NCBI GenBank assembly: GCA_963556145.1
Contig: OY744473.1
Coordinates: forward strand, 620,001-684,000
Length of the DNA: 64,000 nucleotides
Origin: Hygrocybe punicea
Taxonomy: Eukaryota; Basidiomycota; Agaricomycetes; Agaricales; Hygrophoraceae
Reading direction: 5' to 3'
Shown here: in pieces, positions 10,701 through 20,577 of the stretch
How the letters are laid out: each line of letters starts with the position of its first letter
How positions within the stretch are numbered: position 1 is the stretch's first letter
Program-made: the position numbers and the translations under genes
Notes under the pieces: generated by a model
Told to the model about the DNA's origin: nothing
Seen by the model: the letters and a program-made list of their open reading frames with translations, nothing else
Databases searched by the model: none

Positions 10701-12186
10701 TTGCAAGGACTGCAGCTCTCCAAAATTTTGCTGATTGTACTACAGATGGTTCTATAGATATCAATGGTCCTATCTCTGGGGTACCATCAATACAATCATC
10801 GAGCCATCCTGACCTTTTCAAAGTTCTTTCAGCTATTAGCATTTGATCCTTCCTCTTTTGTCCTTTATAACCAAGTTTCAGGAGTATTTCTGAGTCATTA
10901 TTGTCTTCATCAATGTTATTGTTGAAGTCATCGCCATTAAATGCTAATTCAGTAATGTGCATGTCATCCAGTTCATCAAGACCGTTTGAAGTCGCCCATG
11001 AATACCTTATATCTGCAGTATTATTCTTCTGACGTTTAGCAGAGAAATCATCTCTTGCATCCAAACAGTCATATCGCAGACCAAAGTATTTCATGATCTC
11101 CAGCTCTCTTTTAGAAAAATCATGGTCTATAAAAGCATTATCCCATGTTTGTAATTTACATTTGAGTGCTTTGCCACTTCTCCATGGCTTGAAAAATGTT
11201 GACATTGTACAACAATAATATTCTCGATCACCACGGTCAGCCCTTGGCAAAGTGTTTTTAAAATTAGGAACTATGAAGGGATCATTCCCTTTCATTTTGG
11301 CATGGTGGGTAAGATATTGTGGATGATTGGGATGTAAAGTATAATCATTTTCAATTTTTGTCAATTTATTGAGATCAACTTCATTTGTTTTATCAGCTAT
11401 TTCTGAACCTGCATTTCTATTTAAACTATCAGGTTTTGGAATTTCATCTATCTCCATGACTATATCATTATCAACGACATCAGACAAGTTGTCATCACTG
11501 GAATAGTCAACATTAGTAGGTTCAGTGCAAGAGTCAGACAAATCATCACAGCCTAGATTGTCAAAAATTTGGTTTTGCACTGGTTCTCTTCTGGCCCTTT
11601 TGGTCTTTGTTTTGGTGCGTCTTTTCTTTGGTTCCATAGTGGCAAGACGTATCCAGTCATACAGTGATACATTATCATACAAGGCTGGTCTGAACATATA
11701 ATTATTTACTTTGGAAAGTCCAATGTATGCACCATTATTCTTACCAATAACAACCTTTTGTGCATTATTTTGGTCTTCACATATATTAGCAATTTCTTCA
11801 TCAGACCATGCACTGGTAACCTCTTTAACATAAGATCTCCAAAAGAATGGCACGAATTTATGACTGGTGTAGTGATCAGGATTTCCAAGGACATATAATG
11901 AAGCCATTGGAGCACCAATTTCCATTTTGGAGGTGAGTGAATTGACTATTTGTGTAAACAGTTTTCTGACTTTGTCTTTTCTTTTCAGGTCGCCACCAAT
12001 CATTTCGGAATTCTTATCAAAAATACTTTTTATCACTTCAAAAATGCTATAGGTCTTCAAGGAGAATTTTGTAATATAATCTGTTATGTATGCAACTATG
12101 GCCTTTATAGCAGTACCTGATAATAAGCTGGTCACATCAGAATTGCATCGTAGCATATATGTAACTTCAGGTGTCACCGTGTTCAT
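7786..12186 (-). CDS. Helitron helicase half with C-terminal cysteine-protease-like domain (left copy, probably dead)
   Basis: This 1466-residue frame is the downstream half of a Helitron Rep-helicase protein. The start region CNSDVTSLLSGTAIKAIVAY, then YITDYITKFSLKTY, is the typical end of the Helitron Rep domain. The PIF1-like helicase follows, with Walker A GMAGTGKS near residue 590, FAGDFGQLPP and ENMRQ. A C-terminal domain has WDAQDWSCAYDSLFTIL and YFGDAHFTARIF, resembling a papain-fold ubiquitin-protease-like Cys/His pair (inference). The Walker B acidic residue is lost: FIYEVSM here against FIDEVSM in the right copy (codon at 10198-10200). Motif Ia has LALTGG for LAPTGG, so ATPase activity is unlikely. 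It lies in frame with the upstream Rep half, separated by one TGA. Confidence 0.85.
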   Translation of the reverse strand: MNTVTPEVTYMLRCNSDVTSLLSGTAIKAIVAYITDYITKFSLKTYSIFEVIKSIFDKNSEMIGGDLKRKDKVRKLFTQIVNSLTSKMEIGAPMASLYVLGNPDHYTSHKFVPFFWRSYVKEVTSAWSDEEIANICEDQNNAQKVVIGKNNGAYIGLSKVNNYMFRPALYDNVSLYDWIRLATMEPKKRRTKTKTKRARREPVQNQIFDNLGCDDLSDSCTEPTNVDYSSDDNLSDVVDNDIVMEIDEIPKPDSLNRNAGSEIADKTNEVDLNKLTKIENDYTLHPNHPQYLTHHAKMKGNDPFIVPNFKNTLPRADRGDREYYCCTMSTFFKPWRSGKALKCKLQTWDNAFIDHDFSKRELEIMKYFGLRYDCLDARDDFSAKRQKNNTADIRYSWATSNGLDELDDMHITELAFNGDDFNNNIDEDNNDSEILLKLGYKGQKRKDQMLIAERTLKRSGWLDDCIDGTPEIGPLISIEPSVVQSAKFWRAAVLAKKKEIINDRNKNLPTNTATIDKLANFQYNDVKIVDAAYINHMFIPANRTDRHLIDVTINDYNLNTDQKRAFHIIANHSTLINSSDKLRMYLGGMAGTGKSQVIKALTSFFGKHNENHRFVVLALTGGAAALVNGSTYHSILGINQGGSSRSLAQVRANLDGVDYIFIYEVSMLSCRDMYKIGAQCAKAHGVYDEPFGKINMIFAGDFGQLPPAMSGAPLYSGTVGVQINSSQTIANQEAAIGKALWHQITTVVILRENMRQTNQSEEDVQLRLALENMRYKACTPKDIAFLRTCVAGKGPNDSKLAQKKFRNMSVITALNAQKDKINELGIQHFAAENRRPLTSFYSIDRWNDPTSSNSKRKSHHMSTILDPIQHTKILEPSLQKLLWSQPHASSSDHIPGRLDLCVGMPVMLRNNDATECCITKGAEGIVVGWQSAIGPEQQTVLDTLFVRLLNPPKRINIEGLPENVVPITKHVTSTMCSLPNDDVISLSREQVLVLPNFAMTDYACQGCTRPNNVVDLSSCRNHQSYYTCLSRSASAAGTIIMQGFDPKVITGGASGYLRQEFRELELLDEITKLKYQGLLPDHVKGDQQNSIIDQFRKWKGKSYIPKNIHHAIAWKATKQLNQYTTQPSPWQLIKPMNKNQKADFRNLNFVPAKGTVPITVTHKNSTANVLQNNKRKLQQVVSSSSIVKKRRKTSTIELNEPKGFIWDAQDWSCAYDSLFTILLAIWNEDPSSWKKRFNSINEILKILSLGFKRSKNHTTDLETVRNTIRHLLHQDKPGIFPYGQVGIAISDLAHYIMKANEPMTSTCLKCMNCENITILENDRCDAIFHCSFSFSRTISACLAQIIVNRQRHKCQLCWGEITKFIAFNKIPPLIMFTIDSIENLIVSQIINLLIDDISTAFTLRGIVYFGDAHFTARIFIDSMVWFHDGISTRSICINEGDIDDFSNINLLSCNGNNAVLFIYAQS

Positions 12187-12267
12187 CCAAGGTTCACCAT
12201 GCTTGAGGTTGAGAGCACCAGTGTTAGGTTCTACAAAGGTTTGTTGAAAGATATCACAGGGAAATCG

Positions 12268-14799
12268 TCATTTACATTCACCTTTCGAATTAAGACAGTA
12301 TGGCTTTTTTTTGCCGTCATGCCTGTTATGTACATTTAATCGCAATAAAAGATCATCTACAACATCTTGAAACCTTTGCCACCATGTTGATCTTTTGTTG
12401 TGATATTGACAATTCATGGAACAATTATATGATGGTGGATCTGGCATGACACATGTCGGTGGTTGATATTCAGGTTTCGACATTGTCTGTTCCATTTTCT
12501 GTGATACCTCATTTTTAGAACCTGTCATGAATTGTCCTACACACAAACTTTCCAAGTATTCCACTAATCTTTTCTGAAAGTCGGAATTTTCACCCATAAT
12601 TTTGTCACGTATTTCCTGAGGTGTAAGGCATCCCTTTATCCACAACAGCATATGAAGATGCAAGGTAAGATGTCCTTGTTCCTCTACCGTTGCATAATAA
12701 CCTGATGTGTTTCCGTACAGGCCAGGATGAGATTCATTTATTCCTAATATATGTTTGATGAACATTTCAGTAGTAAAGTGAAAGAAGCGGGCTCCAGCAA
12801 CTGGATTGTTTGCAATTAGTTTGTAAAAATCCTGGGGTAGACGTAGTTTAGGATAAAACTTTTCTTTGTTGTCAGCATAATATAAGCATAGTGGGTGATT
12901 GATGTCTGCAGGTGCAAAAGTGATAAACCAAGTTGGAGCACCAATATAGGATATCAGAGACCAAATCTCATTTTGCATGTATTTCTTGTTAGTAATTGAA
13001 CCTTTGACCTGACCAGCTACGTGATCCAGATCAAAAATGAGTTTATAGCGTGCTTTCTCTTCCGATGTATCTGGTTTGACTCTATCACCTCTAGACAATC
13101 TTTTAGAGAGGTCATCCAAAACAGCTGTATTGATATTCATCAGGCGATCTGCAATATCGTTGAAATTATGTTTGTTAGTCAACAAATATCCTCCAGTTGT
13201 ACTGTCTTTAATCTGTTCCTGATTAAATGCAATCAGTGGGAAATAGGGATCGGTTTGAAATCTTTTGTCATGGTACATCAGGAGATGTCTTTTGTGCATC
13301 ATATCACTGATGCTTAAAACATCCTTGTCTATGCTGCTAATACCACCCAAGCCATATGGAAATAGGCAGGGGAACATCATAGGATATAATTGAGGATTAT
13401 TAAAGAATGATTCTGGATTTCTAGCATGGCTTATGGCAAGAACACCACCATGGTCATCTATCAAGTGCTTGGTGGCTCTAGCTATTAATGCTTTTGGACT
13501 TGTAATATCTAGATCTTCGCCAGTTACACCACTAACAACAAAGGGACAAGGCCCATCTTCAACACCATCTTCCTCTTCATTGTCAAATGCACTAGTGGCT
13601 TCCGGTTCCTTATTTGTGTCTGCTGGTCGATATGCAACCACAACAGGAATTCCATGATCTGAATATTGTGCTAGATTTTCATAGGAGATATCTAAATCAT
13701 AGTAATCCATGTGATTCAATTTCAGCCATTCTAAAGCTGCTGAAACTCGCCTTCGGCGAACCAATAAAGGCGTTCGCTCCATGTCTTCTGGAGTTGGTCT
13801 GGCAGGACCAGTGAAAATAAAGGCTAGCACTTCATCAAGTTCTTTAATTGTTGGAGGCAACCGTTGATATATCTTTGGTGTTGGGTTTTGAAACATGATG
13901 GCATTTGCTTTCATTTTATGCATCCCAGAGGAGACACGAACAATACATTTGTTGTGACGAACACGGGCAATCAAAAGTTGTTCAGCAAATGTTAGATTTT
14001 GAAGTTGTGCAGGAATTCTTCCCATCCAAAGTCCATTTGCCAAAGCATATTTGGGAGTTTGGCCTTTATTCAGACTGAGCACACATGGTTTGCATATCCA
14101 TTTACATGTGTCATCTAGCACTGGACCTTTGATATCCTCTATTGGATCAGAACAATTATATTGTTCACATCTTGTGATTCCCATATTGTCTCTAGTTAAT
14201 ATTTTCAGATTAACCTTCGTCTTTGACAATAAAGTCATGTTTTTCAATGCAACCAATTGACCACATACAGCACACCCACTTTCTTGGAAACATTCAGGTG
14301 ATGTATCTCTGCACCAGTTGCTGATTATGGTTTCCTTCAATTCAATAGATGGTGGAGGAGGAGGAAATGATTGCTCATCTGACTTGTCTAATTCTTCTTT
14401 CATTTTAGTCTGAGTTTCTTCTTTTCCGCACTCATATGTTTCTGTCATTTGTTGTCTTTTGTACCATTCTTTACACTTATCTTTATTTGATTTAATATCA
14501 TGCACATGAAAAATAGAAACATGAGTATCACAAGCTGAACAATTATGCCTCATTAATGCCACAGATAGATCTTGTCCATGTAATCTTCGTAATGTCTTTG
14601 ACAAATATATACCATGTATTGTTGTTATTTCACCAATATCCTTCACCGTCAACTTTGGCAGAAGTTCATGTAAAGGCATTTTAACACATGCATATTTTTT
14701 TCTATCTTCATATAAAGTGTTGGCTGTTTGTTCATCAATATGCCCAACATATTCGAATAATATGTCAGAATCATGGTTGATATTATTAGACGGTAGCAT
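12268..14799 (-). CDS. Helitron Rep half (left copy)
   Basis: This 843-residue frame is the upstream half of a Helitron replicase, the enzyme that nicks and joins single strands during rolling-circle transposition. Residues ~170-330 hold a Cys-rich DUF6570-like region (CAVCGQL, CKWICKPC, LANGLWMGRIP). Residues ~590-770 are Helitron_like_N, with the HUH-type motif HLTLHLHMLLWI near residue 714. It ends at a TGA (12268-12270). Translation resumes in the same frame after it and reads straight into the helicase half, so one protein is split by a single in-frame stop that both copies share. Start chosen at the first ATG with family-like sequence. Confidence 0.85.
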   Translation of the reverse strand: MLPSNNINHDSDILFEYVGHIDEQTANTLYEDRKKYACVKMPLHELLPKLTVKDIGEITTIHGIYLSKTLRRLHGQDLSVALMRHNCSACDTHVSIFHVHDIKSNKDKCKEWYKRQQMTETYECGKEETQTKMKEELDKSDEQSFPPPPPSIELKETIISNWCRDTSPECFQESGCAVCGQLVALKNMTLLSKTKVNLKILTRDNMGITRCEQYNCSDPIEDIKGPVLDDTCKWICKPCVLSLNKGQTPKYALANGLWMGRIPAQLQNLTFAEQLLIARVRHNKCIVRVSSGMHKMKANAIMFQNPTPKIYQRLPPTIKELDEVLAFIFTGPARPTPEDMERTPLLVRRRRVSAALEWLKLNHMDYYDLDISYENLAQYSDHGIPVVVAYRPADTNKEPEATSAFDNEEEDGVEDGPCPFVVSGVTGEDLDITSPKALIARATKHLIDDHGGVLAISHARNPESFFNNPQLYPMMFPCLFPYGLGGISSIDKDVLSISDMMHKRHLLMYHDKRFQTDPYFPLIAFNQEQIKDSTTGGYLLTNKHNFNDIADRLMNINTAVLDDLSKRLSRGDRVKPDTSEEKARYKLIFDLDHVAGQVKGSITNKKYMQNEIWSLISYIGAPTWFITFAPADINHPLCLYYADNKEKFYPKLRLPQDFYKLIANNPVAGARFFHFTTEMFIKHILGINESHPGLYGNTSGYYATVEEQGHLTLHLHMLLWIKGCLTPQEIRDKIMGENSDFQKRLVEYLESLCVGQFMTGSKNEVSQKMEQTMSKPEYQPPTCVMPDPPSYNCSMNCQYHNKRSTWWQRFQDVVDDLLLRLNVHNRHDGKKKPYCLNSKGECK

Positions 14800-15071
14800 G
14801 AAAGATTGAAGAAAGCTAAACTTGAATGTTGGTATTCATTTACCACCACCAATGTAGTCATATCTATGAACCGAATTTATATATAAAGATTTAAACAAGT
14901 TTCTGAATAAATTCAAATTGAACACAATTATGTTTGAATGGCTATGCCGTATTATGAAACATATTGTGGTCCACAGCAACATTGCACGTGTTAGAGAACA
15001 AGTAATACAATGAAATAAATATGATCTGAAATCATGTCGTCTCAATAGCGATCGCATTAGCAATGCATTGA

Positions 15072-15518
15072 TCATTTTACAACGACATTGAACAGTGATA
15101 GGTTTGAGAGACAATACAAAGCGAAGAGATATTTAGGAGGTAAGAAATATGTTCTGTCATATTGAATAGAACGTAATTGCATTTTGAACGCGCTATTTTT
15201 AAATGTAGTCCAAACAAATAATGGATCGACCGTCAAGTTATCTTTTGTTATTTCAATGAACTTTACACATTGTCTTGCATTTATTTGCATCAATATTGTT
15301 GCATCGCCCTGATCTGGGGCAAACTCATGTTCTATGAGTTTTCTTTGAAAAACACCCAATTTTTGGGCCAAGGTCGATATCAAAGGAGTGGAAATTGGTT
15401 CAAGAGATATATACATAAGTTGGTCTTGGCATAGTTGTGGAAATATGGTTGCATTTGCAAGGAGATGTAGATAAGTCAAAACCGCAATGCAGACATATAT
15501 GATATCGTGGAGATTCAT
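15072..15518 (-). CDS. Uncharacterised ORF upstream of Helitron Rep (left copy, frameshifted)
   Basis: A 148-residue frame with a hydrophobic N-terminus (MHVCIAVLTYLHFLANATIF-like), possibly a signal or membrane segment, then LIEHEFAPDQGD and DPLFVWTTFKN. I do not recognise the family. The mirror copy at 56398-56880 reads 160 residues. The left copy lacks one base near 15108 and ends in a different tail, so the right copy is more likely ancestral. It sits head-on to the Rep start by ~270 bases on the same strand, so it may be an accessory gene or a lost N-terminal part of the element. Confidence 0.4.
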   Translation of the reverse strand: MNLHDIIYVCIAVLTYLHLLANATIFPQLCQDQLMYISLEPISTPLISTLAQKLGVFQRKLIEHEFAPDQGDATILMQINARQCVKFIEITKDNLTVDPLFVWTTFKNSAFKMQLRSIQYDRTYFLPPKYLFALYCLSNLSLFNVVVK

Positions 15519-15805
15519 GTGGATTGGTGATAGTAAGAGGAAGCACCATCCATGTATCTATTTAACTAGTTAAGTGATTCGGATCGTGAACAACAATTAA
15601 CACAATTGGATTGATCATATGACATTATCTTATTTGTAAGCTCTTCCAAAAACATCATAAGGTGTGCCTGAAGCTTTATAATGTTTTTATTCAATTGAAT
15701 GTTTTTGTAACATACCTAATATTCCGGCACTGAATAGTCATAGCTTTCCTTGGAGTGATGGTTATGCTTGCCACCACACGAGGGGGATTTGTTACAGTTA
15801 TCACA

Positions 15806-16020
15806 GGGGATGGATGAGAAATTTACCATCAAATAATATTGAGATATCCACTCAAATATTAAAATTATTTTTGTTGTTATCATATGTCTGAAAACGTTGT
15901 AAAAAGTGGATAACGATATGTTTTCGACATTTTTGGACTTATGATAGCAACAAAATAATTTCAATATTTGAGTGGATATTTCAATATTATTTGATGGCCA
16001 AAATTCCTCATCCATCTCCT
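15806..16020. mobile_element. Hairpin MITE (left-arm copy)
   Basis: A ~215-base near-perfect inverted repeat: GGATGAGAAATTTACCATCA at the left mirrors TGATGGCCAAAATTCCTCAT at the right, with an inner stem built from TCTGAAAACG/CGACATTTTTGGACTT. The same hairpin is present in the mirror arm at 55915-56110, so it was inserted before the arms were duplicated. No coding capacity. Confidence 0.7.
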
Positions 16021-16355
16021 ATGTGTATCCCCACTTAATTGGTCCATAAAGTTGGCAGTTCTGGTTTATTACATATATTCAATTTGAATGTTCATTAGCT
16101 CGAGTCATAGTAATCCAAGGTTGTCCTTCTCATGTTACCTGTGGTGGCTGTACTATGATAAACGTGAACTGAAATTAATACACACAGGGTGCACAGTAGC
16201 ATACCATGTCACACAGTATCTTGAAAGTACTTGACAAGTATACTAAATATCATTACCAGAACTTGCAGCATGGTATTGTAACAGTATTCAGATATAAACT
16301 ACAATACTTGTGCTCAAATTCATCTGAAAGTATGAAGGAAAATGAGACTTATACC

Positions 16356-16363
16356 TTTTCAAT
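16356..16363. repeat. Target-site duplication of the 22-kb element, left copy
   Basis: TTTTCAAT directly before the TAGTG end. The identical partner is at 38769-38776 and the single unoccupied copy is at 40873-40880 on the opposite strand. Confidence 0.9.
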
Positions 16364-16560
16364 TAGTGATGCCGAAGTTCGGTTCGGAACCGATCCGAAC
16401 CCGGTTTGAACCGCGAACCGAACCGGAAGTTCGGTTCTGGTTCAGCCATTTGGCTGAACCAAACCGCTGGTTCAGTTTGCGGTTCTGGCACTGACATGCA
16501 GTTCAAACCGCGTTCAAACGCGGTTCAAACCGTGAACCGTAATGTATAGTTACCTACGTA
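16364..16560. repeat. Left end and subterminal GGTTCGGTTC repeats of E2
   Basis: Terminal TAGTG followed by dense direct and inverted copies of AACCGAACC/GGTTCGGTT and GCGGTTCAAACCG. The pattern recurs at the right end (38600-38768) and at both ends of E1, E3 and E4. It resembles a transposase-binding subterminal array (inference). Confidence 0.7.
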
Positions 16561-16829
16561 GATACTCATTTAGATACTTAATTTTTCACATTTTTTTCTT
16601 ATGCAGTCACGTGAACTTAGGTCATGTGACCTTAAACATACTCGCGCGACACCCCAATTTCGACTCAACACTAATGTTACTCAACAACCACGGTAAGTAA
16701 CGGCCTCATACTATATTTTACTGACATTTTATTACATAGAACAGCCCCCCGTGGCCCACCTTGACCGCATAAAGAAGGCGCCCGCGGTCAACTCCACCCA
16801 ACAACCTCCCTCGCGTTCCAACGCAAGTC

Positions 16830-16995
16830 GGAGTGAATCGATGGCAGCAGCGGCAGCAGCAGCAGCAGCAGCAGCAGCGCAGCGGCAACGGCAACAGCAG
16901 CAACGGCAACGGCAATGGCAACAGCAGCAGCAGCAATGGCAACAGCAGCAGCGGCAGCGGCAACGGCAACAGCAGCAGCAGCAGCAGCGGCAGCA

Positions 16996-17026
<31 letters not shown>

Positions 17027-17035
17027 AGCAACACC
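16830..17035. repeat. CAG/CAA/CGG triplet-repeat tract
   Basis: About 200 bases of mixed CAG, CAA, CGG and GGC triplets. Frames of 97-148 codons are open on both strands because the repeat has no stop in most frames. They give poly-Gln, poly-Ala, poly-Ser, poly-Leu or poly-Cys strings. Equivalent tracts lie at the same relative place in E1, E3 and E4, so this is an element hallmark and not a gene. Confidence 0.8.
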
Positions 17036-17199
17036 GGCGGCAGCAGCCAGGTACGTCCCCCAAATCCAGTCCCAACAACATCGGCTAACGAGGGGAATGG
17101 ACGAGGCGACGACGAAGACCCACCTCACGAACACGCCCTAGCCATGTCAATTGACATGCGGACGCCCATGGGAAGTCCCCAGCCCCATCCAACCTGAGC

Positions 17200-17870
17200 C
17201 CTTGCAGCGTATCTTTCCCAGTAACATTGGGAGAGCCAATGGGCTAAAGGTCCAATCCCAGTGGATGGGCCGAGATGGGCTGAGATAAAATCCAGACCTA
17301 TTGTATTGGATGGGCCGAGATGAGCCGAGATATTTCTGTCCCTTGGTATTGAATGGGCCCATAAAGTTAGAAATAAGGATTTCCCACTAGAATTGAATGG
17401 GCCGAGATGGGGTTAGATATTTATTTCCCACTGGCATTGGATGGGCCGAGATGGAGTGGGTTATTTATTTTCCACTGGCATTGGATGGGCCGAGATGGGA
17501 GGGGATATTTATGTCCCATTGGCATTGGATGGGCTGAGATGGGGTCAGATATTTATTTCCCACTGGCACTGGATGGGCCGAGATGGGGTAGGATATTTAT
17601 TCCCCACTAGTAGTGGATGGGCCCACATTGGGTGGGATGTTTATTCCCCACTGGCACTGGATGGGCCGAGATGGAGTGGGTTATTTATTCCGCACTGGCA
17701 CTGGCTTCGGTGGGATATTTATTCCCCACTAGCAGTGGATGGGCCGACATCAGGGGGACCAACATTTCCCACCAAACGTGGGGATGCGATATATCTGTCC
17801 CCTGGCAGAGAGGGAGATTTCTTTTCCACTGCCATTGGATGGGCCAAGATTAAGGTAATATTTACTCTAC
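17200..17870. repeat. 44-bp minisatellite array, left subterminal
   Basis: About fifteen tandem units containing GATGGGCCGAGATGGGG and TATTTATTCCCCACTGG. GCCGAGATGG-type cores occur at 17401, 17445, 17489, 17533 and 17577, exactly 44 bases apart. The same unit is found inverted at the other end of E2. Because 44 is not a multiple of three, several frames stay open through it; the 197-codon frame here is an artefact. Confidence 0.9.
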
Positions 17871-18171
17871 ACTGGCATCCACATCCAGAGGATAACGAAA
17901 TCTCTTTCCTGACATTCTGTAGATATACGCTGCAGATATCAGGACATATTCTCGCCTCCCTGAACTTTAATAACCACATTTTTTACCAGTCATTCCACCT
18001 CTTACTGGACCTCACTTTTCCATATTTGTATTGAAACATTATGCATTTCAATGTAGCAAATGATACACATCACATCATGCAGACAGGACAAGGAAACAAT
18101 GACAAAATTAACACATTGACTCTGGAGCATTGCAGATATGAAGACCAAGCTTGCAGCCAGACCAGAGAATA

Positions 18172-20408
18172 TCACTTCCTTAACCTCTCACTGGTCCTCA
18201 CATGTCCAGTCTTAGGTTTTTTGGGTTTGTCCTTTCTTTTTGATGATGCTCCCCCAGCACCTCCGCCATGGCGCGGTTTGCCCTTGCCCTTGCCCTTGTC
18301 CCCACTGGGTGGTCCAGGTGGATCCTCAACCTCATGCTCTTCCTCTTTCTCTTCCAAGAATGTCCTCAGCCTATCTGCTCTCTCCAACAACTTGTGAGTG
18401 TGTTCCGCGGTGTACGAAGATCCCCACACATATTCAGGAATCCCCCTGGTAGAGTCGAAGTCGCCTTCGGTGAAGTGAGCGGCCGCAAATTCTCGTAAGG
18501 CCAGGCCAATGACCAATAGAATAACTGCAATGTCAGCCGGATATTGCAACGTCTCCATCCATACCATGATCTCTTCTAGAGCATTGCCATCATGGAACTC
18601 AGGCGGCAGAAATTGGCTGGGGTAACTCCATGACATCCAGGCATGTTCAGGATTATTGACGTCCCATTCCTGACCCAGGTTATTCATTTCAACACGTATT
18701 CTTGAAATGTATTACTCACATAATGGTCATAGCAAAACTTGACCAAACTCAGGTATTGCCTACTGTCGTTCAAGGTTTGTAAATATGCAAATCTTGCCTC
18801 TTTGTCTGGGCCGACTGCGGCTGGACTAAACAACCAGATAAACAAATGGAAATGCACATGGGGCAGATAATGCATATCACTTACGATCGATTTGGCAATG
18901 TGCTTGCGGCCCCATACTCAATCCGTGTTGAAGGTCCAGGCTCGTTGTCCGAGATGTCGTCATCATCAGAAATATCCACATATCTCCTTTTCTTGGCGTT
19001 TTTGTTCTTCAACAGATTCTCTGTATCTGAGGCCCTCGCAGACTTGAATTTGAGGGCCACCAACCCGCCTGCCTGCCGGTTCTCCCAGTGGTCAAAGACC
19101 AGCTTCAGCTGGTCCTTCTTCATCTTTGTCGGCTCCATTATCTGCTGTCCATTGGGGAGATACTCAGCATCTATAAATTCCCCCAGGGAATCTCTTATCC
19201 TCAACCATGGGACTGTCGCATTCTGGTTGTTCGTATATTGGCCTGCAACATATGGTGAGTCGTGTTTTATTCCAGTCATTCTGCTCAACTTATGGTAGGA
19301 CATTGTCACAAATGCCCTAAAGACATCCTTCTTCTTCGGCAGTGACATCCCCTTTGTGTCAGGGAGGATGGGTGCACCAAACTCGTCGACTTGCAAGACA
19401 AATGGCACGCTCTTATCGTGTTCCTTCCTGGGCAGGCTGGGACCCTTTCCCTTGTCGACATCACTTTCTTCTCCATCACTCTGCTCATCTAATGTATGAT
19501 CAGAGAAGTGAATGTTGATGATACCTTGAACATACCATATTCGGTAAACACCCACTCATTCCATAATCTCATCACCTCGTCCTGGAAAGTTTTGCTTTTT
19601 GAAAAAATTTCCCCTTGAATGTTGTGGGTTTCAAATCTACCGATAATGTTGGGTGAGTTCAAATAATTTGCAGCAGGTGAAATATTACTTCGTTGTTTGA
19701 GCAACGCCTTTCCGATCCTTCCAGCCAACCAAGACAAGCACCTTCGCCCCCATCTGCACATCCAATTCCTTTACAAACTTGCTAACCACCTTGCTCATCG
19801 AATTTTCCGCATTGCTACCCCAGAGGCTTCAGTAGAAGACAACGATGTGAGAAAAGGTTTTCACTTACCTACTCCGCACTTCATCTGTTAGTTTCCCACT
19901 ATTCCACTCCACAGCGAGACCCTCAAACTCTGCCCTTCTTTCGGGGGTCAACTTCTCCATGACCCAGGTGCAAGCATCTTTATATACGGCGATGAACTCC
20001 TTGCTTCCGGGCTTTCCACCTGAAAGCTCCTGGATTCTCTCTTTTATTTCCTCCTTCATCTTCTCCACCACAACAGCGCGTAAGTCCCATGTTCTGACAA
20101 ATTTCGCTCGAGTCTTCTTTTTGCCAGCATCCTCATGTCCATCATCCTTGTGATTCTTCAACCATATGATGATTTTCTACATAGAACGTGATGTCAGCCT
20201 ATATGTGAGTATAGCTTATAAGGCGAAGTTCAAGTACTTTGGCCAAACCCTCAATGTGACCATCGTTAACAACTTCCCTGCTCTTCTTCTTTATTTCCAA
20301 ACGAATTCTTTTAATGATCACTGTCTTGCTGTCCCTGTCAGGGGCATTTTGGTAATCCTGCTTATGGTTTTTCAGGATTTCAAGATATTTGGGAACGACC
20401 CAACTCAT
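18172..20408 (-). CDS. Uncharacterised multi-exon protein, weakly HMG-like N-terminus, Lys-rich C-terminus
   Basis: I assemble this minus-strand gene from six or more exons joined by GT-AG introns. MSWVVPKYLEILKNHK opens it at 20408. A segment around 19868-20184 (GKPGSKEFIAVYKDACTWVM, then FEGLAVEWN) recalls an HMG-box-like fold, though weakly. SMSKVVSKFVKELDVQMGAK and VLVLVGWKDRKG follow (~19800-19690), then an acidic linker and VFRAFVTMSYHKLSRMTGIK (~19300). Next are a nuclear-signal-like KNKNAKKRRYVDISDDDDIS (~18960) and a 171-residue C-terminal exon ending in a Lys/Arg/Gly-rich tail. Such multi-copy proteins occur near KDZ/TET loci in mushrooms (from memory). The function is unknown, and a nuclear, DNA-associated role is inference. 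A GTCACGGCCGA motif lies 136 bases upstream of the start. Confidence 0.55.
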
Positions 20409-20543
20409 AGTGGAGGGGATGATAGTGGGGATAATTTTGACGTGATGCTAAGGGGGATGAGCAAGGGGGAAACAATTTTCAACCATCCAAACACGATCAT
20501 GTGATGCAGGGATTGGATCACGGTCACATGACCTGTGTGACCT

Positions 20544-20577
20544 GTCACGGCCGATTCACCTGCTGCGACATGTCACA
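20544..20577. promoter_or_regulatory. GTCACGGCCGA palindrome element, copy 1
   Basis: Left arm GTCACGGCCGA with a degenerate right arm (GACATGTCAC). It lies in a cluster of CATGTGA and TCACATG motifs 136 bases upstream of the minus-strand gene starting at 20408. Related palindromes precede three other gene starts in the same transposon. Confidence 0.45.

Larger units (their letters stand above)
7917..16363. repeat. Left arm (outer part) of giant palindrome
   Basis: This segment is the reverse complement of 55741-64000. Paired positions sum to about 71917 across the Helitron genes. It continues inward, past the 22-kb insertion, as 38769-39824. The arm probably extends beyond 7917, but its partner lies outside the window. 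It holds the left Helitron gene pair, a hairpin MITE and the unknown 148-codon frame. Confidence 0.85.

Noticed and set aside
12268..12270. Selenocysteine or programmed recoding at the Helitron TGA
   Set aside because: Fungi of this group are not known to use selenocysteine, and a CpG-type nonsense change shared through duplication or conversion explains it more simply.
13021..13657. Frames antisense to the Helitron Rep gene (and mirror frames at 58260-58896)
   Set aside because: Shadows of the conserved Rep coding sequence. Their perfect match between arms only reflects the identical tract.
16751..17197. 148-codon Gln/Ala-rich frame
   Set aside because: Triplet repeats leave most frames on both strands open. 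The same tract occurs in unrelated places in four elements with no conserved non-repeat protein part.
17441..18034. 197-codon frame rich in GYLFPT and WHWMGRDG
   Set aside because: Product of the 44-bp minisatellite. The same peptides recur in shifted frames and on the inverted array at 37368-38106.
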